Of a stretch of 64,000 bases of DNA, positions 45,801-60,800 are shown piece after piece. Below the pieces are notes generated by a model that searched no databases, was not told the DNA's origin, and was given only the letters and a program-made list of their open reading frames with translations. Each line of letters opens with the position of its first letter. The stretch's first letter is position 1. Both the position numbers and the translations under genes were made by a program. The DNA is from Rhyzopertha dominica (Eukaryota > Arthropoda > Insecta > Coleoptera > Bostrichidae), in NCBI GenBank assembly GCA_025024175.1, contig QCXZ01000003.1:37906257-37970256 (forward strand), in the 5' to 3' direction.

Positions 45801-48800
45801 ATATTAAAGAAATTTATTATATTAAATATTTAATTAATTTCAAATGTACATTTCATTTGTTCAGTTTATGAAAGACAACCACATTATTTTGAACTGAATA
45901 AATGCTTTGGTAATTTTTATGGCAAATACAATTAATACTGTGTATAATAATCTTTTTGGAATCTTTTGCTTTACTATGGTCACAATATATAGAGGCAATA
46001 TCTACACTTACGCGGCAAATGTCAATGTGACCATAAAGATTTTTTGCCAAAGACCCTGTTGAACAGCTCGGTCTAAATGTAGTCAAGTATAACACACAAA
46101 TTAGAATTATTTTTGCATTTCTATTTTTATAGTCATGCAGGGAAATTCTTTACCATAAGCCAACCAGCACATGCTTCCTGCCTTTCAGCAATTTTAAGGT
46201 TCCTATCAAGAGTGTTAAAATAACATATCATAAGATATATAGATATATAGACATAACCCCAAAAATCGATTATGCTTTTTGGGTGTTGTTGAACATGATG
46301 TTTGGTACAAGTCAAACTTAGTTTAGCACCATGATGGACGTTACTTAAAAGTGAAAATAAAATTGGTATTGCTTCATGAATGTCGCTAAAGTTGATGTTA
46401 GGTGCCGAGTATGATAGTAGATATCAAATTTGAATGAAGGCTATGAAGTATGGGCAGCATGATATCTAAAATATGACATTAAATACTGATCTGTGACTGG
46501 TGGGTGGTACTGGTAATAGGATCTGTTGTATTTAATTTATATATAAAGAATTTTTACAATTACTAAGGAATCAGGTTCGATTCTCTTGTTATGATGTTAT
46601 CATTGACCTTACCTGTCATTAAGTTTATAAATTATAGTTAAATAAAATTGCAATAGGACAATTTCCTTGCATTTAATAATGCTTGCAGCAAATACTAGCA
46701 TGTTTAAAAACTGCATACAAAAATATCGACCTTAATCCCAAAAACAGACAGCAGTATGTTGTGTCTGGACAAAAAGTATATAATCACATATAATGAGGTT
46801 AAAGTGCAAGGATAAAAAAGAAATTGTTCCATATAATTTTTACAATTCAGCATTTCACACAACATCCTAAAGCATTTCTGGAATAATTTCTCTGTTGGCA
46901 ACACTGATCCTATTTATTATGTCTAGAGGCTTAACTGGAGAAATAGTAAAGTTTAAATTTATTGTTGCTCCAGAAAAATTTCTATTTTCGTCAAATCAGG
47001 ACATGGACACTTGGAATATTTCTAAATAAGTGATCCCAAAAATAACACTATAAGACTCAATGCTGTTGTCGGTATGTCATAGAAAAAGAAAGGAATTTTC
47101 ACCCTGTTAATAATGATATTTATAATAGTTTATAAAGCTGTTATGGTGGAATTAGCTCCATCAGGTACTATTATTAAAAATTGTTGGTTTTCTTGATACC
47201 TAAAAGCAATTAATATAATACCTTCAAAGTGGTATGTATGTAGTAGATGAGTAAGTAGAAGTAGTATTTAGAGCATTATTAACATCCCATTGACGTTTAT
47301 TGAAGTGTCAATCAACGATCATATATGTAAGTGCTAATATTTTTACTAATGTCGTTCAACACTAATTTCTCTCCCACTTTCAGGCGGAATAGAGGCTAAG
47401 AGATCTTTTTAAACTGATAACAAAAGCGAATAAATATGTACCTTACCATAGTTTATCAACAATGTTATATCAAATGAATGTAATTTAATTTTGCATCCAA
47501 GAGTGAGAAATATTTATAGAAAATCATGTCAGTGTAATGCTGACAGATGGCATTGCCATCCTAAATTCTTACTACAAGTTACAAGATTTCCAATTTAGTA
47601 TTAAGACATATCTTTCCTGGTTTATAAATTATTTAAAATCTTTACAAATTATTTCAATCATATTTAAACCTAATGTATGGTGCAAAATATAATAAAAAGG
47701 TATAATATTGAAAAAAAGGCAAAGTTAGTGAGTGTGTCTTTGTGTCGAACATAACCAGAAGTCTGTCACCTTTATAGTACTCAAAAATCTAAAATACTTT
47801 TGTGTGAAACAACTTTTACTACTTTCAACAGTTATGAAGTTATATGGAAGAAATATGTTCATTTGTTTCATCCTGTACCTATATATCTTACACCTGTTAG
47901 GTTACCTTTTATTAAGAACAAACACTAAGCTAAGCCTGTTTCACATTTTTTTTTAATTTAAAAAATGAAAATATGGATTCAACTATGCTATGAGTGAGTA
48001 TTTTTATTTTTAGGATAAGTCAATGAAAAAATATATTTTTTGTGGAAGGAAAATAATACATCATACCGTGCACAACCTAACAGCACCAGCGTGACCTTCC
48101 AAAATTAACATTGTCAGCTCTCTTGATCTGTCGGCAAATTCCACATACATATTTAAAATTTATTTCCAACTTTAATCAGTTTGGACTAAATAAATATAAT
48201 AACTCATTCAGCTGCGCTGCTTACATGTATCTCCTTTTGCGATTTCAGCTGTCTAAACGTCTAATTTATGTTAACTTTTCGAGTAAATATGTGAGATGCA
48301 AAGCAGTTAACGTTTAGAATAGTGGCAACTGCGCTTTGCATTCCAACTAAACTTGTAAACTTGATGTGAAATTGAAACATTGCATATATATTACTTGTTT
48401 TGGTTTGGCTATCAGCTTTGCGTCATTCTGTGTTATGTATTTATCTCTATAATACTCCGTATAAATGAGTTCAAAGTTTTAATGCAGCAATGAGAATATT
48501 GGAGGAAGAATTTGCTAAGGCATCGTAAAACCACTTTGTTCTCTAGTAACCTCAACCAAAGTTAAACAAAACAGCCGAAAACACCATGTGAAGCACATGC
48601 TAAATCTGGCACGAACTCTGGTGCTTCAAAACATAGCATAGGGTTTAAATAAACAGGTAGCACAAAAACATGGTTCTAAATGTTTAAAAGTTGAAACTAC
48701 TTACAGCTTGAGAAAAGCAGACATCCCTCCTATATCTGACATTGCACACCCTCTGGGCAGCTTTGGGATCCTCTTGTACCCTGAATACCGAATGCGTTAA

Positions 48801-51800
48801 CCTTGCAGTTTTCAACAATCCGTCCATAGCCTGCCTCAACTTCCGCATACTTGGCCTCAACTCTGCTACCCAATCGTTAATCTTATTTAAATCTAATCCG
48901 TCAGTAAATTTATTTCCGTTCCTAATAGCCTTGGTAACTGAATTCACAGCTCTGGTAACAGCTTCGCTCTCTTTGTTCATTTCGTTTTTCAGGTTCGAAC
49001 CGGGCTGATCAGTGATAATTTTACGCGTGTTTCTGTTGTTTTGTCGCAATCTAACAGCGGGACTTCCACAGCGCCCACAAAGAAACTTCACCTTGCTAAC
49101 TAAGCACATAACGCTAGCTTCAATATTGAGCTGGGTTAAGTCAAATGGTTCGGGTTCGTCGGTGGGTTTGTAATAGTTTGCAGAAGGTGAGTTACACATC
49201 ACATTTGTGTCCAAGAATGCACGTCCTGTATCAGCTTCAGATGTTTTTAATTCATTACTCCCATTTTCATTTCCACTTTCCTCACAATCAGGAAAAATCA
49301 CGAAATCAGTTTCATCTGGTGTTTGCATTACAGAACACAAACTCTTTACACCCTCACTGGTGTTTAACAGATTCTCACCTTCATGCTTACTGTGCACTTT
49401 CCAAATATCCTCTACTTTCATAGGAGTGCAAGGTGTGGCGAAGTCATCCAAATCAGGACTTTGCAAATCTAGGGAAGTCAGCTGTTGAGTAATCCGTTTG
49501 AAAGGTGACAATGTAAGACTAGTTTTTTCTAGGCTGAATTCTTCCCCAAGCCCAGAATCGTCGGCTGTTATAAGTTTGAAGTCCTCGATAAAGTTGAGCG
49601 CTTCTTCGATAAGACCGGGATCCCAGAGGGTGAGAAGTATGCGAGTTTTTGTTATCATGTCTTCGCATATTGGAAGCATTCCAGCAGTTTGCTTATTCTT
49701 GGCTAGGCGCATGAGATTCTTCATTGCTTCGACTACTTCTTTGCGTAGTTGCTTTATAGCCTTAAAATGATCAAAACACGTTATATACATACTTAATATA
49801 ATATTTTGCAAAACTATTTAAAACTTACAAAAAATTGATACTTATATGCAGGATATGAAGATACTTTCCCTTTTAATTTATCTTTATATTAAGCCACTTA
49901 CAATTTAACTGTTATGTAAGTAATTATATTTAAGGAAGGTTAAACCAATATTTTTTGATGTATTTTTGTTACTATTTCGATTATGCTCATTATTAAATGA
50001 CAGTAACAATGTTGTAATTAAGTTCTGCAGGTAATTACATTAGTATACTTTGTTTACCAAGATTTTACAGCTCAGCAGAAAGCAAATATTTACAATCTAA
50101 ATAATGAAGTGGTATTATTACTAACCAGTTTTTCCTCATATAAAACTGAACAGTAATTATAAAAACAAATTCATAGTTTTCAGAAGAAGTGGGCCTGCAA
50201 CCAAATGTCACAAACTAAAAAGTATGTTAATTTCTTTTGAACCCCTTTTGTGAAATAATTACAAATATGTATATAAAAAATGTATAAAAACAAATCTATG
50301 AACTACACTGTAATTACTACAAGTTTAAATAATTGAACTTTTTCAACCAAATGCAAGAGTAGTTGATCCAGAATTTGTACATATTTTAGCAGAATTTACC
50401 TATTTAACTTGATCTTGACATGAGGAATATTAAAATGCAACAATAATTAAGTACAATGTGTTCATTACCAAAGATATTCTTCATTTAAAAAAATAACTTA
50501 ACAATTCATATGTGCAAAACTATATTATTGACAAGGAAAACAGGTGGACACAGCACATAATAAGCCAGAGTGTTACCAAATGGCACTGATCAGTGGCGGC
50601 TTACTAGTATCTACCTATAATAGCTAACAAAAATAAGGACAATTAACCAAAGCCACAGAAAGCTGCCATGAAATGAATTGTTTTTTAAGCTGATATTTTC
50701 ACTGCTGTCGTTGACAAGTGCAGTCAAACTCCGTTAAAATGGCGAAGGTTATTTTCAGTAACACTTTTGGTGTATGTGCCAAATGCTTAGTTACATATCT
50801 TCCCTTAACTCACACAGCCCATATCAAAAATATTTCTAGAAATTTACTTTATGGAAAATGAAGAAGCTAAATTTTTTACTTTCACAATGATAGCTTAAAT
50901 TTGTAGGAAATCTCTAGGAGAATAAATAAAAATTATTTACAAAAACCCTGGTCACTATGACATAAACTAATAAAAAGAGGCTAGAAATAAATAGTGCCAA
51001 AACAGAATTAGGCTTGTAGTGGATGGGACCTCTATGTTTTTATTATTATTTGTACTGCTTGGTTTAGTACGCGGTACGCGCATATCTGGCATTCAGATAA
51101 CCTAAAATATTGACGCGCATGACGGGAAATACATAACCTAGAAATTTGAATGTTGACGTTCGGTAATGTAGTAATCTTTATGTGTGATGTGTGCATGTGT
51201 GACGATCGCGATTCGCGAAACCGCAAACAAAAGGTAGGGAGGAGATGATTTTCTAATGTTTAGTAAATAAATAACGACGAAAAGCGAATGACATGTGGCA
51301 AAAGCGATCCGGACTTTTATAAGGTCAGATGAAAACAATTTAGATTTTGTTAGCTTTGATTTTATTAGCTTAGATCTTAGGGTTTATCAATTAGATTTGT
51401 ATTGGTCAGGTTTTATTAGTTAGAACATAAGGGTTTTGTTATTGTGCTTTGTATATATGTTTGTATTTTATTTAGATTTTTGCATTTGCATATCACCCTT
51501 TGGCTTTGTTAAATTCTCATTTTGTATTTATATATTTTTGTCCAGTTGTTTGTTTATGATTTAAATCATGTTTGCATTATAACTTTAATTATTCATTTTG
51601 GTACTCAAAAGTATTAACTTCTCTGCTTGGTTTAGATTTATTACATTTACCAACATGAGCCCGCTATGTCATATGTGTATTGATTTGATGTCTTGAATGT
51701 TATATGTGTTGATATCTGTTTTAAATGTGTTTCTGTTATATAACATGTCTTTCTTGTTATGGTATATATATTTTGAATGTTATATGATCTTGATATTTAC

Positions 51801-54800
51801 CTTTTGCTATTGTATTTTATGTGTCTTGTATTTCTATGTGTTTATTGCCATATTATGCATTTTTGTATTGTCCATGTTTTGATATTTGCCTTTTATTATT
51901 GTTGATTATGCCATACTATTTGTGTGTCTGTGAATGTTGAGCTTTTCATATGGATTGCACAGATACATGATGCTACCCACCATTTGGAATACAGGTGTGA
52001 AGCGTTTTGTATAGGTGTATTCATTTGAGATAGCCAAGTACTATTCTCGATATATTAACTAAAGATGGGTGAGAGACGTCTTGGTTATTTATAGAGAAAC
52101 GGTACGACATTGTTGTGTGCTAGGTACGGGGTGTGACGATGCTTCCCTGCATCATGTATGCATGGATAGCGGGTTCATGGGGTTGAGCTAGTTGGGACGG
52201 AGGTTTTCTCTGCCGTGGCTCTTTTCCCTCCTATTGTCCCAGGTGAGTCACGGCACTCTATCAAGCTAGGCAGGATATTAAATCAATAAAGAACCGTTGT
52301 GTTCATTTTTAGGGTTGCGGTAATCTTGTGTTTTATTGTCTCAACTTTCCCATTTCAGCTTTCCCAACAATGCATTCCCAAATACAAGGTAGGTAAATTT
52401 GACACAACGTAGGCCTGGGTAAAATTAACTAGACGATCATGCCAAATCACGCCAAATTCATGTTAAATTGAAATATATTAAATTTTGATAGATATCAAAA
52501 ATGACAACTATTGTCATTATGATTTAATTTAGGTTATTTTTATTTGAGTTTGAAATATATCAAAATTGACAAATGTCTGATGTACATTTAATGTATATGG
52601 GTAGAACCTTGGGGATATTACAGGCTTCTTAGGATTACGTCATCCAACATGGCTTCCAGCGGGCACCCAGCGTGCGCATAGGACGTGCCTACTAAACTGT
52701 GAAAACGGACGCATGGCTGAGTTGTGTCGTTCAAATTGAATCACTCATGCCTTGATTCGTTTGATTCGGCTCACTACTAATGAATCAGCGTAGTTCATGC
52801 GTCGGTCATGGTTGATGATTGGCTGGCTGGCTACTGTTACGGGACACATGTTGCAGCTGTCACCTGTCTTTAAGCAGGTCTAACAACTTAGTAACTCGTT
52901 CTCGGTAATGATTTTTGAACGACGTGAATGATCCGAATCTATGCAATTGATTGAACGATTTGAATTGAATGTGTGTTTTAAAAAGTATAATAAGAAGGCA
53001 ATCATATTGGCAGCAAATAATTCTTTAAATTGTTGGAAAAGAATGCCTAAAAGCGTGAAGCAAATATCTAGCTTTCGACAATAAAGATTTTGAGTAAAAA
53101 TTAAAATATTAAATTACTACATCAAAAGTTAAGAAAGATCCAAGACTCCTTCCTCACCTTAAAACTGGTCCACTACAAATTGTTGATGACAATATGAGGG
53201 AGATGTGTAAAGGTGTAATCCACCAAAATTAAAAAAATATATATTTCTTTATATTCACATATTTTTAAGGCTAACACATCCATAACACAAATGAAAAGCA
53301 AAGAATGTCTGAAGTTCTTTAGGAATCACTAACATGGTTTGAAAGGCAAGATATTGAATTATTAAGGATTCCTGTTGCTCTCTGTATATAACCTCATAAA
53401 AATCTTTTGGCACATTTTAATTTGGCATTAATGAAGGAAGACTTTGACATATTTGAACCAGAAGTTTTAAAAAGTTCAGTTAATAGAAAACAATTCGAAA
53501 TTTTTTTTATAGACACCACAGAATTCCTTCATATGTCATCAGTGCAAAATTTTTGTGGTAAATTGTGGTAAGTCATTACGATAAATCGTACAATCTGGGA
53601 GCACAGCTGAGTTAACATTGCCGGCTAGTTTTAATTTTTAAAACTACATTATGGCAAGTGAGTATCTAAATTCGATTTATATCAAACATATGTAAGTGTG
53701 ACCCAACCGCTGTTTTGCTTGTATATTTAAGCTTTGCCAGCTTAATAGGTTTTGTCATAAGTTATTGCAGTAATAAATTATATTGATATAAAGTGCTCAA
53801 TGCACAAGCATGCCATTTACTTTATACAGGGGGCGTGGCCAACTACAGTGCATATGACGTATTATTAGTCTACACACAAGGATAGCGTTTTTAGCTTTCT
53901 ATAGGTGGGAAAATTTCAGATGGTCATAGTTTGAAAACGAGAAACGCAAATGAAATTTGGTTATCAAAGTGATTACTAGCGACATTAATACTACTTAATT
54001 CTTCGTAAATTGAAATTTAGTGACCATACCCATTGTCTTTAACATGGCTAAATACTGTTAATTATCATGCATTTTAATATTCTTCAAATCATCATTAAGC
54101 TGATGTGACATTAAATAGACAAATCCAAAAATATAAAGGTTTGCTGTACATTTTATTACTTTCAATTTTTAATAAAGTATTGGCTTATTTCTTAAAATAC
54201 ACAGTTTGCTTCATCAGCAACCAAAATAAAATTTATTATCTACTCCCATTAACATATATTATGGTTTGATATCTCAAAAATTATTATGAAATTTCACAAG
54301 GGGCCATCCATGATTTTTTCACTAATGAAAATGTTAAAAGAACCACTAGCAAAGTTTATTTATTTTTTTAAAACTAATGTTTTAAATATGTAATGGGTAA
54401 ATGATGAATAATATAAAAATATTTTTTATGAATCTTCCTATTACCTATTGCATCTGTTCATTACTTTAAAAAAATATATATATTTTCTACATTTTATAAA
54501 GTTACCTGTATTGCATCACTGGCCATAGCAATCTTTGTTTGTATTTGATAATTTGATGTAGACCTAATAGGTGATTCCTTTAGCTGCTGAACCAACCTAC
54601 AAAAGAAAAACCATCCATTGTAATACATACACACTTCACCCACACTGTTCCTTACTTAATCAATCCACCGTTTTTTGATTTATGTGAGTGTGCTGTGAAG
54701 GCACCAACTGTTATCCAGTCATAGAATCCTGACTTGTTTAATGTGTCATTATGCACCCACATACGCTGCACATGCAAGTTAATTGGGGCGAACTCCAAAG

Positions 54801-57800
54801 TGCGGTCCATTTTGCGGGAGCTAGGTTTGAAGAAACTACCCTTGTGAGCTTGAAGATTTTCCCTGGCCTGAGAGTACAACCTAAGCAAATGAAGATGCCT
54901 GTCTAACAGCTCAACTTGTCGGGAATGCCACGGTTCACGTAGTTCACCCATGCCGGCTACTTCCTGTAGCAGCTCTTTTTCCTGCTGTATCCATATACCC
55001 CTAAAGAAATTTTTTAAGTAGGATATAAATTTTACATGAATACTAAGAACAACTGCTTCTTAGTAAATAAGAGATAAAATTTGAACATAAAGCAATAGAA
55101 AAAATTTTAAGTCAACCAAACCAAAGTGTTTTCAAAAAGAATATGTGGCTGTTATTACATTGAAATCCTAATAGTTGTAAATATGGAGAAATGCAAGCTT
55201 TCATGCCTAGAGTCAGATAAAATCTTGGATATTCTGGGTTAGGACAGTTTTAGAAACAGGGCATATTGATATCTAGTTGGCCTATACACTCTCCCGTAAA
55301 CAAAATTTAATTTGATTGCTATGGTAACAACTATGATGTTTTATAAGCTGTCAAAGTTTGGCATCCAAAAGTTCAATTGTGATAAAACTGAATTTTAAAA
55401 AATGGCATGTCTGAGAAAAAGTTAAATTTTAATAAAAATGAGTTATTAAGTATTTATTTTTGAAAGAGTTACTGGGCAACGAAGTTACAGTGTGCCTTCC
55501 AAGTCATTACATTTATTATAAAGATATATAATATTGATACGGTTACTATAAATGTTGGTAGGTAATTAATTAGGAAACAATTTATGACAATGTTATTGAA
55601 CAGGTGCTTCCAGAAATACTAATTAAAATAACTGACTTGGTTTTATATGAGATCTCAGAACTTCATGTGATGGAAGGACTACGTTGTGAGACTTGCATTT
55701 TTGTATATTTTATGTTTTTGATGGGATCTCATTTTTTTTTGTTGTAGTCGCTGTTTTCTTTTCGGGTAGTACCTATTTCTTGTNTGTCAGCTATGTNTTT
55801 TCTTAAAGCCCGCTCACCGTCTACTGATTTATTTCAGATTTATTGGCACAATTTTTGACAAGTCTGGATGGTAAGTGCTTTTAAGTCGATTATCTTCAGA
55901 AAACAACATCAAGAAAATGGGACTCACATTTTGGGATGATTCTGTTTTTCCTTCTTTTATAGACTAAATAAAATTTGAAGTTAGTGTATCTGTGTACCTT
56001 AGAATTTTGATGATCGGTGAGTAAGTTAGTGACAAAATTATAGAATTCATCTGACAGTAGTTCGTAAACTATTGGTATAAAATGTATGTAAGTTGGGAGT
56101 ATAGCTAGTTATATAGTATAACCTCTTGGTCAGTGAACATTCAGGCTTCTAGCTTTATGCACAATGAAGTTACGGGGGATCAAAAGAGCCCTGACTGACT
56201 TCGAGAAAAGTATGGTACAAATGTGCTTTTGTCCGACGACTCTATCCATGATATAATTTTACAAGATCAACTAATTGAACTCATACAAATACCAGAAACA
56301 TTGCACATTTGCTATGAACATGTATTTCATATTGTTCACCACAATTTGAGAATGATCAAGGTTTCTAGAAAATGGATTCCAAAATGCTTGAATGCTCATC
56401 CACAAGATTCCTCAAGCTATTTGGATTGCATATGGATGAAACATCGATCCATCACTATGACCCAGAGATTAAAGAACAACCTAAACAGTGAAAGCATTCC
56501 AAGTCTCCACGAGCCAAAAATTTTCATGCGAAAAAAAGTTGGCTGGCAAGGTTCTTGCTTCAGTTTTCTGGGATAAAGATGGGATATTTTTTGGATTTCT
56601 TTGAACAAGAAAGAACTGTCACGGGAGCAAATTATAGTGAGATGCTAATTTAATTACGTAAAAGAATTGTGTAAAAATGATGCAGAAAACTTGCCANAGG
56701 TGTGCTCTACTTGCAAGATAACGCCCCTGCCCATAAGTCAATGATTGCATTACGAAAAATTTATATAATTAATTTTGAATTGGTTAACTACCCATCCTAT
56801 TCTCCCGATTTAGCACCGTCAGACAACTATTTTTTTTATTCGCAAAGTTTAAAAAACATTTAAAAGATAAAATATTTTCGACAAATAATGAAGTCATATG
56901 TGTCGTTGAAAAGTGGTTTGCAAACCAATATAAAGAATTTTTTTCTGACGGCTACATATCAATATGCCTTCGTACATCTTCAGGACAAGAATACAAGATA
57001 GAAACTTTACATGTGAACTATATCAGATGTGACCAAATTCTAAAACTGAAAGACTGATGGTGAGACAACTTTTATGAAAACGCTTAGGATGCTTAATTGG
57101 TGGCAAATACAGGTTTTAACAGTGGAGATAACAGCTGCATAATCGAATCCCATATAATGGAAAGGTGATAGCCATCTTCGCTCTAAGATTATTACTATTC
57201 ACCTCAATGACTTCATTTGTCGTATACTAATGGACTTTCACTTGAACCTACCCCTAAATAGGAAAACAGACCGGATGTGATATAGCATTTTTGTCCTGTA
57301 AGGTGAATGTTAAATGGACCTGCCTGTTTTACTGGTGTAGATGGTGCTGAATGAACAAGGAATTTTGCAAATATCTCTAGGTGATAAAGAAATTGTTTTT
57401 CTTTCAGTGACTGAAGTATTACATTTAGAAGGGGAATGGAAGATAGTGCTGAACGATTTAAAAAAATTCTGCCAATTCTATCTATGACCCCTCAAATGTA
57501 AAGAAATGATGCAGTCAATTTATAATGCGGATTTGGGTTACTTACAAACCCTACTTGCTACTAATTAAGCACCCTCAAAACCAACATGATAGCACAATGT
57601 GCTTCTTGTACTTCACCCTACATTGTGGTTTACAATCAATTTTATTTCTTCTCTTCAAAGGAGACATTCTTCATACAAAAAAAAACATGAGTTAAGTGCT
57701 CTTTTTTAGCATATTAAATAAATAAAAAAAATAAATGTTTGAAAAAGGTGCTAGGCCAAAAGGCACGAATATGATAATAATCGCATTATAATAATGGAAC

Positions 57801-60800
57801 TGGATAAAAAATAAAACAGTACATTGCACAAATCCAAAATATAAAAATAAAAACAACTTACAGCAACTGATGAGGAAATGAAAAGCACAGCCTACTCTCT
57901 GCCATCAGTTCATAGACACAAATATCTCCTCCTAATCCAGAATGGAACCGATATGTTTGTACGAAAGGATTGACGAACAACAATTTTAATTCAGTCTGAA
58001 TCGGGAGACGCATTTTAACTCCCAGTCTAGGTGGCAATGACTGTGATCTTCTATGAGACCAAACCTGAAACAAGGATTATTGTTAATTACATCAATTAAA
58101 AAACTTTTTCGAATGCTTTTATATTGGAGAGAAAATATAATAGTACTTGACAAACGATACTTCAGCCTCTCATTTAGCTTACGACTAAAAAGTAATAAAT
58201 AAAAAATATTGAAAAATATTTTTAAAAAGAATGCTTTTATGTAGTATTAAATAAGAAACCAATAGATAACATAATCACTAATGTAAAGATAAAAATTGCT
58301 AGTTCTTTAGCAATGAAATTTAAAAACCTGATGCATAAAATTTTACATTTTTTTCTAAAGTAATTTGTTTTATTCCTTACAAATGCGGCATGGGGAGAGG
58401 ATTTCATTTACTAATATAAAAATTCTTATAACTTTTATAGGGTTTTGAAATATTTTTATTAACATTTTTATCAACTGTTAGCAGAACTTTCTATTACAAA
58501 TGGCACTTTTGAAAATGCCCTCGTTTTCTTAAACTGAAGCCCATTCGTTTAACCGAATATGTCAATCTTTTGAAAATCACTTAATTAATGAAATTGATTG
58601 GATGCACAAATCCTAGGCAATTGAGCACAAAAAAAAGCTCACTAAGTATCACGACAGAACAAGTTTTCAGCATCACTACATTTACTTCATGTTTGTGGTA
58701 AATGTAAAACTCATTCACTACAATTTGAGTTAAAGCAGTAAAAATGTTATCGCTAAGACCTTCCTAACATCAATAAAATATGCATATTTGGTACTGAATT
58801 TAACCACATCGCTGCATTACTTTGAAATTCAGCATATACCTGAACTCTGAAATCTTTCCCTTTATGAAATTCTAGATCTATAACACAAAAAAACATGACA
58901 ACATAGTAATGAAAATCAAAGTAAAGCCTCTTCAAATATAATTTACTTGTAACACCATAATTAAGCAACACATTAAGTTTCACTTTTTAAAGGCAATCAC
59001 AGAAACAATGAAACAACATACAGGTAAGCCTGCAGGTTGTGTTATAACGTCAGTCCTACTTTCAAAACATTTATAACAGTATGTAATACACATCTGTCAT
59101 TACCTCTAAAGATTATGAGAAAGGAACAAATAAATGTATAGCCAAAATAGGACGCATAAAACGAGCACACATGCTCAGATCTAATGTAATTGCAGGTTAC
59201 ACTTGACCTCCAAACCTCCTTGAACATTACTGTAAATTACTCTTAGGTTTCACTTATCAAATGGGAATTTAAATAATTAGAAAAAATGCCTCCTCACTAC
59301 CATCACAAAGGCATAACAGTTAATTACAAAAAGACCTGTAACACATACACAGTTATGATGGTATAAATGATGCTAAGGAGGCCTGCTCATAACTCTTTTT
59401 GATGAAGGCTCTGGCTAACAATAGGCAAACATGGGCAGTTTTTCTAAGTGGCAGATGGTGGTCCAGCTGTACTTCCATCAGTTTGTTTCGCACAGTTTGT
59501 GAATGAGTGAGGTGCATCACTTGCAGGATGCTGAAGTTAGCAGTGGTTTTGATTTTAATTGGATGCAGGGTGAGTACCAATGTTTTTATTTCCAATTTAC
59601 AAGGTACTGTAAAACTCACATTAATTCTTTACTAGGAAATAAATTTGTTAACAAATATCTAATTATTTTCTTATTTTGTTTTGTTCACTACTCCATTCGC
59701 CCTTTTCTATAAATATAATTAATAAAAAATAAACTAAAAAGAACTTTTTTCTTCATAACACTTGACAACTTTTTCGTTACTTTATTAAAAATAACAATTC
59801 TACATATATTTTAAAAACTTTTATATTCAGTGTTCGAACCAAGTAGGTACTAAATTTTGGAAAATATTACTTTAAGTTTCCTTAACCTGAAAAATTCTAA
59901 AAATATTCTCATAATATTTTGAATAATTATGATTTTGTAATTGGACTTTCTCTGTTTACAAATTAATAATATACAAGGTGTTCCATAATGAGGTTAGAAT
60001 ATTTTTAGGGGATGTTCCATGAACTATTTTAAGAGGTGTCTTCTTATAAAATTTTTCCATTTGAGTTTTCCCTGTCAAGATATATGGCTCTCAAAATGCC
60101 CAAAAAAAATTAAGTTTTTTTTTGAAAACTGTTAAACTTCAAGATTTGAAATTTGGCACACATTATTAGTTAGTTGAAAGCTGTTTTTCGGTGGTATCCT
60201 TTTTTTATGTTTTGTTTATGAAGGGTATAAACTAATAACCCTAATTTTTATTTCTTTCAGAATTTTTTTCTACGTTAACTAAACCTAATAAGAAAAATGT
60301 TTTCAATACCTTATTTAATTTAGAACAATTTTTCACTCTTATTATTTTTTTGTACACCTGATTACTAAAAATCATGGAAAAAAAGAGATATCTGAATAAG
60401 TAGGTGTTTGAAAGTTACTTTTAAGGTAGCATCCTAAATCAAAATAGATGCAAAGTACATGTAGTTTAATTGTGCAGTAACAGTCAACAACTAAAAATAA
60501 TTGAAAAAAAAACAATTGTGCATATTGTAGTAATTAAAAATACCAGCTCATATAAATAGGATTTCTTCTGTAAACAGTATTTTATTCTTTAAACTCAAGA
60601 TTTCTAGAGCTGTTCTCTAATATTTCTCTACAAAATGTAACGCTAAGATTTTGACTGACATGCGCTATAAATAATTTGCTTCTCATCATATTCTTCATTG
60701 TTGTAACTATTATCTCTTTGAAACTAAACTACACAACACAAGTTTGGATAAATATGCCAGAGAAACCTTTGCTAGTGAGCCAAAGGACAACTTTGTTGGC

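Larger units (their letters stand above)
55001..57861. other. INPP4 intron with repeat and mariner remnant
   Basis: Contains the dispersed repeat at 55640-55820 and the mariner remnant at 56190-57060. Undetermined bases occur near 55783, 55797 and 56697. Confidence 0.6.

Noticed and set aside
48742..49770. Several plus-strand open frames of 88-93 codons
   Set aside because: All are antisense to the long INPP4 linker exon and have no independent content.
59503..59569. ATG at 59503 as the start of the nested gene
   Set aside because: Its frame joins exon 2 out of phase and hits a stop after a few codons. The ATG at 59528 gives a signal peptide and the open frame.
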